NCBI GenBank assembly: GCA_949319575.1
Contig: CASGHD010000130.1
Location: 1 to 44,897, forward strand
Reading direction: 5' to 3'
Length of the DNA stretch: 44,897 nucleotides
Origin: an uncultured Anaerolineales bacterium
Lineage (GTDB): Bacteria > Chloroflexota > Anaerolineae > Anaerolineales > Villigracilaceae
Shown: one piece after another, positions 43,672-44,897 of the stretch
Numbering within the stretch: the first letter of the stretch is position 1
How the letters are laid out: every line of letters begins with the position of its first letter
The notes under the pieces: generated by a model
Seen by the model: only the letters and a program-made list of their open reading frames with translations
What the model was told of the DNA's origin: nothing
Databases searched by the model: none
Program-made: the position numbers and the translations under genes

Positions 43672-44703
43672 TTATCTTAATAGTTCTGGAGAGCATTCTC
43701 CACATCGTACTACAGTGCCGTTTTTGTCAATATAACACATGGTTTTGGTATTGTAAGTATATACAAAAGCTAATCCATTTGAAAATGGTTCGGCTAAATC
43801 ATACTGCGGCGCGATAATTAACTTTCCAGTATTACTTATATACCCAAATCCTGTTGTGTCATTGCCTACTGCCGCCATTCCTTCTGAAAATCCTTGAAAA
43901 TAATAGAATTGAAGTTGTTGTATGACCCATGCACCTTTCCGATTAATATATCCAAGCGATTTATCTTTTTTGACACCTGCCAGACCTTCAGAAAAAAGAT
44001 TTGCGGCTTGAAATTGAAGTGGAATTATCATTTTCCCTGAACGGTCAATGTAACCATACAGTTTATTTATTTCGACTGGCGCTAAACCCTCTGAGAAAGG
44101 ATATGCCCAATCAAACTGAAACGGAATAACTACCTCACCGCTGTAATTTATATATCCCCACTCGTCATCTAATTCTGCGGCAATCAAGTCATTGTCAGAT
44201 ATGAATAACCGTGTATATTGAGGGGTAATTACAAATTCTCCTTTTTTATTAATAACTCCAACCTTGTTATCTACTCTTACTCCTGCGTATCCATTGTGGA
44301 ATGAATATGCAGATTGAAACTGAGGTTCAATAATTACTTTTCCGCTTTTATCTACATATCCCCATGTGTGTCCATCAAATGAAACGTCTGCGAGACCCTC
44401 TCTAAACCAGGATGCGCTCTTGAGTTGTGGTTGTATTACAAAGTTGCCAGATGTATTTATAAAACCCCAACCAGAGTCAGTCCGTACTGCCGCTAGCCCA
44501 TCCGAAAATTGATAAACATCAAGAAATTGTGGTGGTATTACATTACGTCCAGTTTTATCTATAAATCCCCACAGATAATTCCCTTCGACCTTTTCGCAAA
44601 TTCGAAATAGATCTATGCTTGGTTGGGGAATTAATATATATAGCAAAGCACCAAGCAAAACAATGCTAGCAATGATGAAAACGGATTTCTTATTCATACA
44701 CAT
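43672..44703 (-). CDS. WG-repeat protein with N-terminal membrane anchor
   Basis: About 8-9 repeats of the type W/Y-G-[FY]-I-[DN]-x-[ST]-G-x-[VM]-I-x-P-Q-[FY]. Confidence 0.92.
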   Translation of the reverse strand: MCMNKKSVFIIASIVLLGALLYILIPQPSIDLFRICEKVEGNYLWGFIDKTGRNVIPPQFLDVYQFSDGLAAVRTDSGWGFINTSGNFVIQPQLKSASWFREGLADVSFDGHTWGYVDKSGKVIIEPQFQSAYSFHNGYAGVRVDNKVGVINKKGEFVITPQYTRLFISDNDLIAAELDDEWGYINYSGEVVIPFQFDWAYPFSEGLAPVEINKLYGYIDRSGKMIIPLQFQAANLFSEGLAGVKKDKSLGYINRKGAWVIQQLQFYYFQGFSEGMAAVGNDTTGFGYISNTGKLIIAPQYDLAEPFSNGLAFVYTYNTKTMCYIDKNGTVVRCGECSPELLR

Positions 44704-44783
44704 AAATGTTTGTTATAGCCCAACTATTCTATTTCACTTTGATTGATTAACTTTTGATTATGTCATGCTGAGTAGTTTACCAA

Positions 44784-44897
44784 CTAAGTTTTGTCCAGAA
44801 GTTGAGGATACAGGCGATGCAAGCGAATGCGAGCCTCGGCATTCGAGAACTGCCACTTGATTTTTGTGGCGTCGCGATTGCGAGCAGTTGCCCAGGC
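44784..44897 (-). mobile_element. IS630-like transposase, C-terminal fragment running off the window
   Basis: Hand translation of the minus strand: AWATARNRDATKIKWQFSNAEARIRLHRLYPQLLDKT*, resembling IS630 C-termini (W-x-F-[ST]-x-x-[DE]-A-R-I-[KR]-L-x-x-L-Y-P). Confidence 0.8.

Noticed and set aside
1-44897. tRNA, rRNA, prophage or defence islands
   Set aside because: No supporting sequence signatures found, apart from the small toxin-antitoxin pair.

Overview
This 44.9 kb window looks like an Anaerolineae-like Chloroflexota chromosome segment. That is inferred from gene content, the DUF2298 ('YYY') proteins and promoter style; no search was run. Most genes are on the minus strand. In order: the end of an ABC exporter; a peptide/nickel-type ABC importer locus with two family-5 substrate-binding proteins; AmrS-like radical SAM / mobA / cysteine-desulfurase-like / PfkB genes; the rpmH-rnpA-yidD-[beta-propeller lipoprotein]-yidC-jag cluster; a K+ transport operon with tandem KimA-like APC transporters and two RCK/TrkA proteins; a large sensor histidine kinase; three tandem PlsC-like acyltransferases; cmk; a long envelope-glycan block (GT39-like, DUF2298, methyltransferases, GT4) interrupted by a TumE-like toxin-antitoxin pair and a DUF952 gene; and an AT-richer end with a WG-repeat protein and the 3' end of an IS630-like transposase. 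Strongest observations: (1) the substrate-binding protein at 4810..6555 appears circularly permuted, with the canonical N-terminal ~120 residues at the C-terminus; (2) degenerate 7-bp tandem arrays lie in frame inside almost all the large membrane glycan proteins; (3) an identical 49-bp palindromic element sits 38-40 bp upstream of the -10 box of both kimA-like genes; (4) several genes have TATAAT-N6-ATG, which predicts leaderless mRNAs; (5) an RCK-RCK pair is cotranscribed with KimA-type rather than Trk/Ktr transporters.
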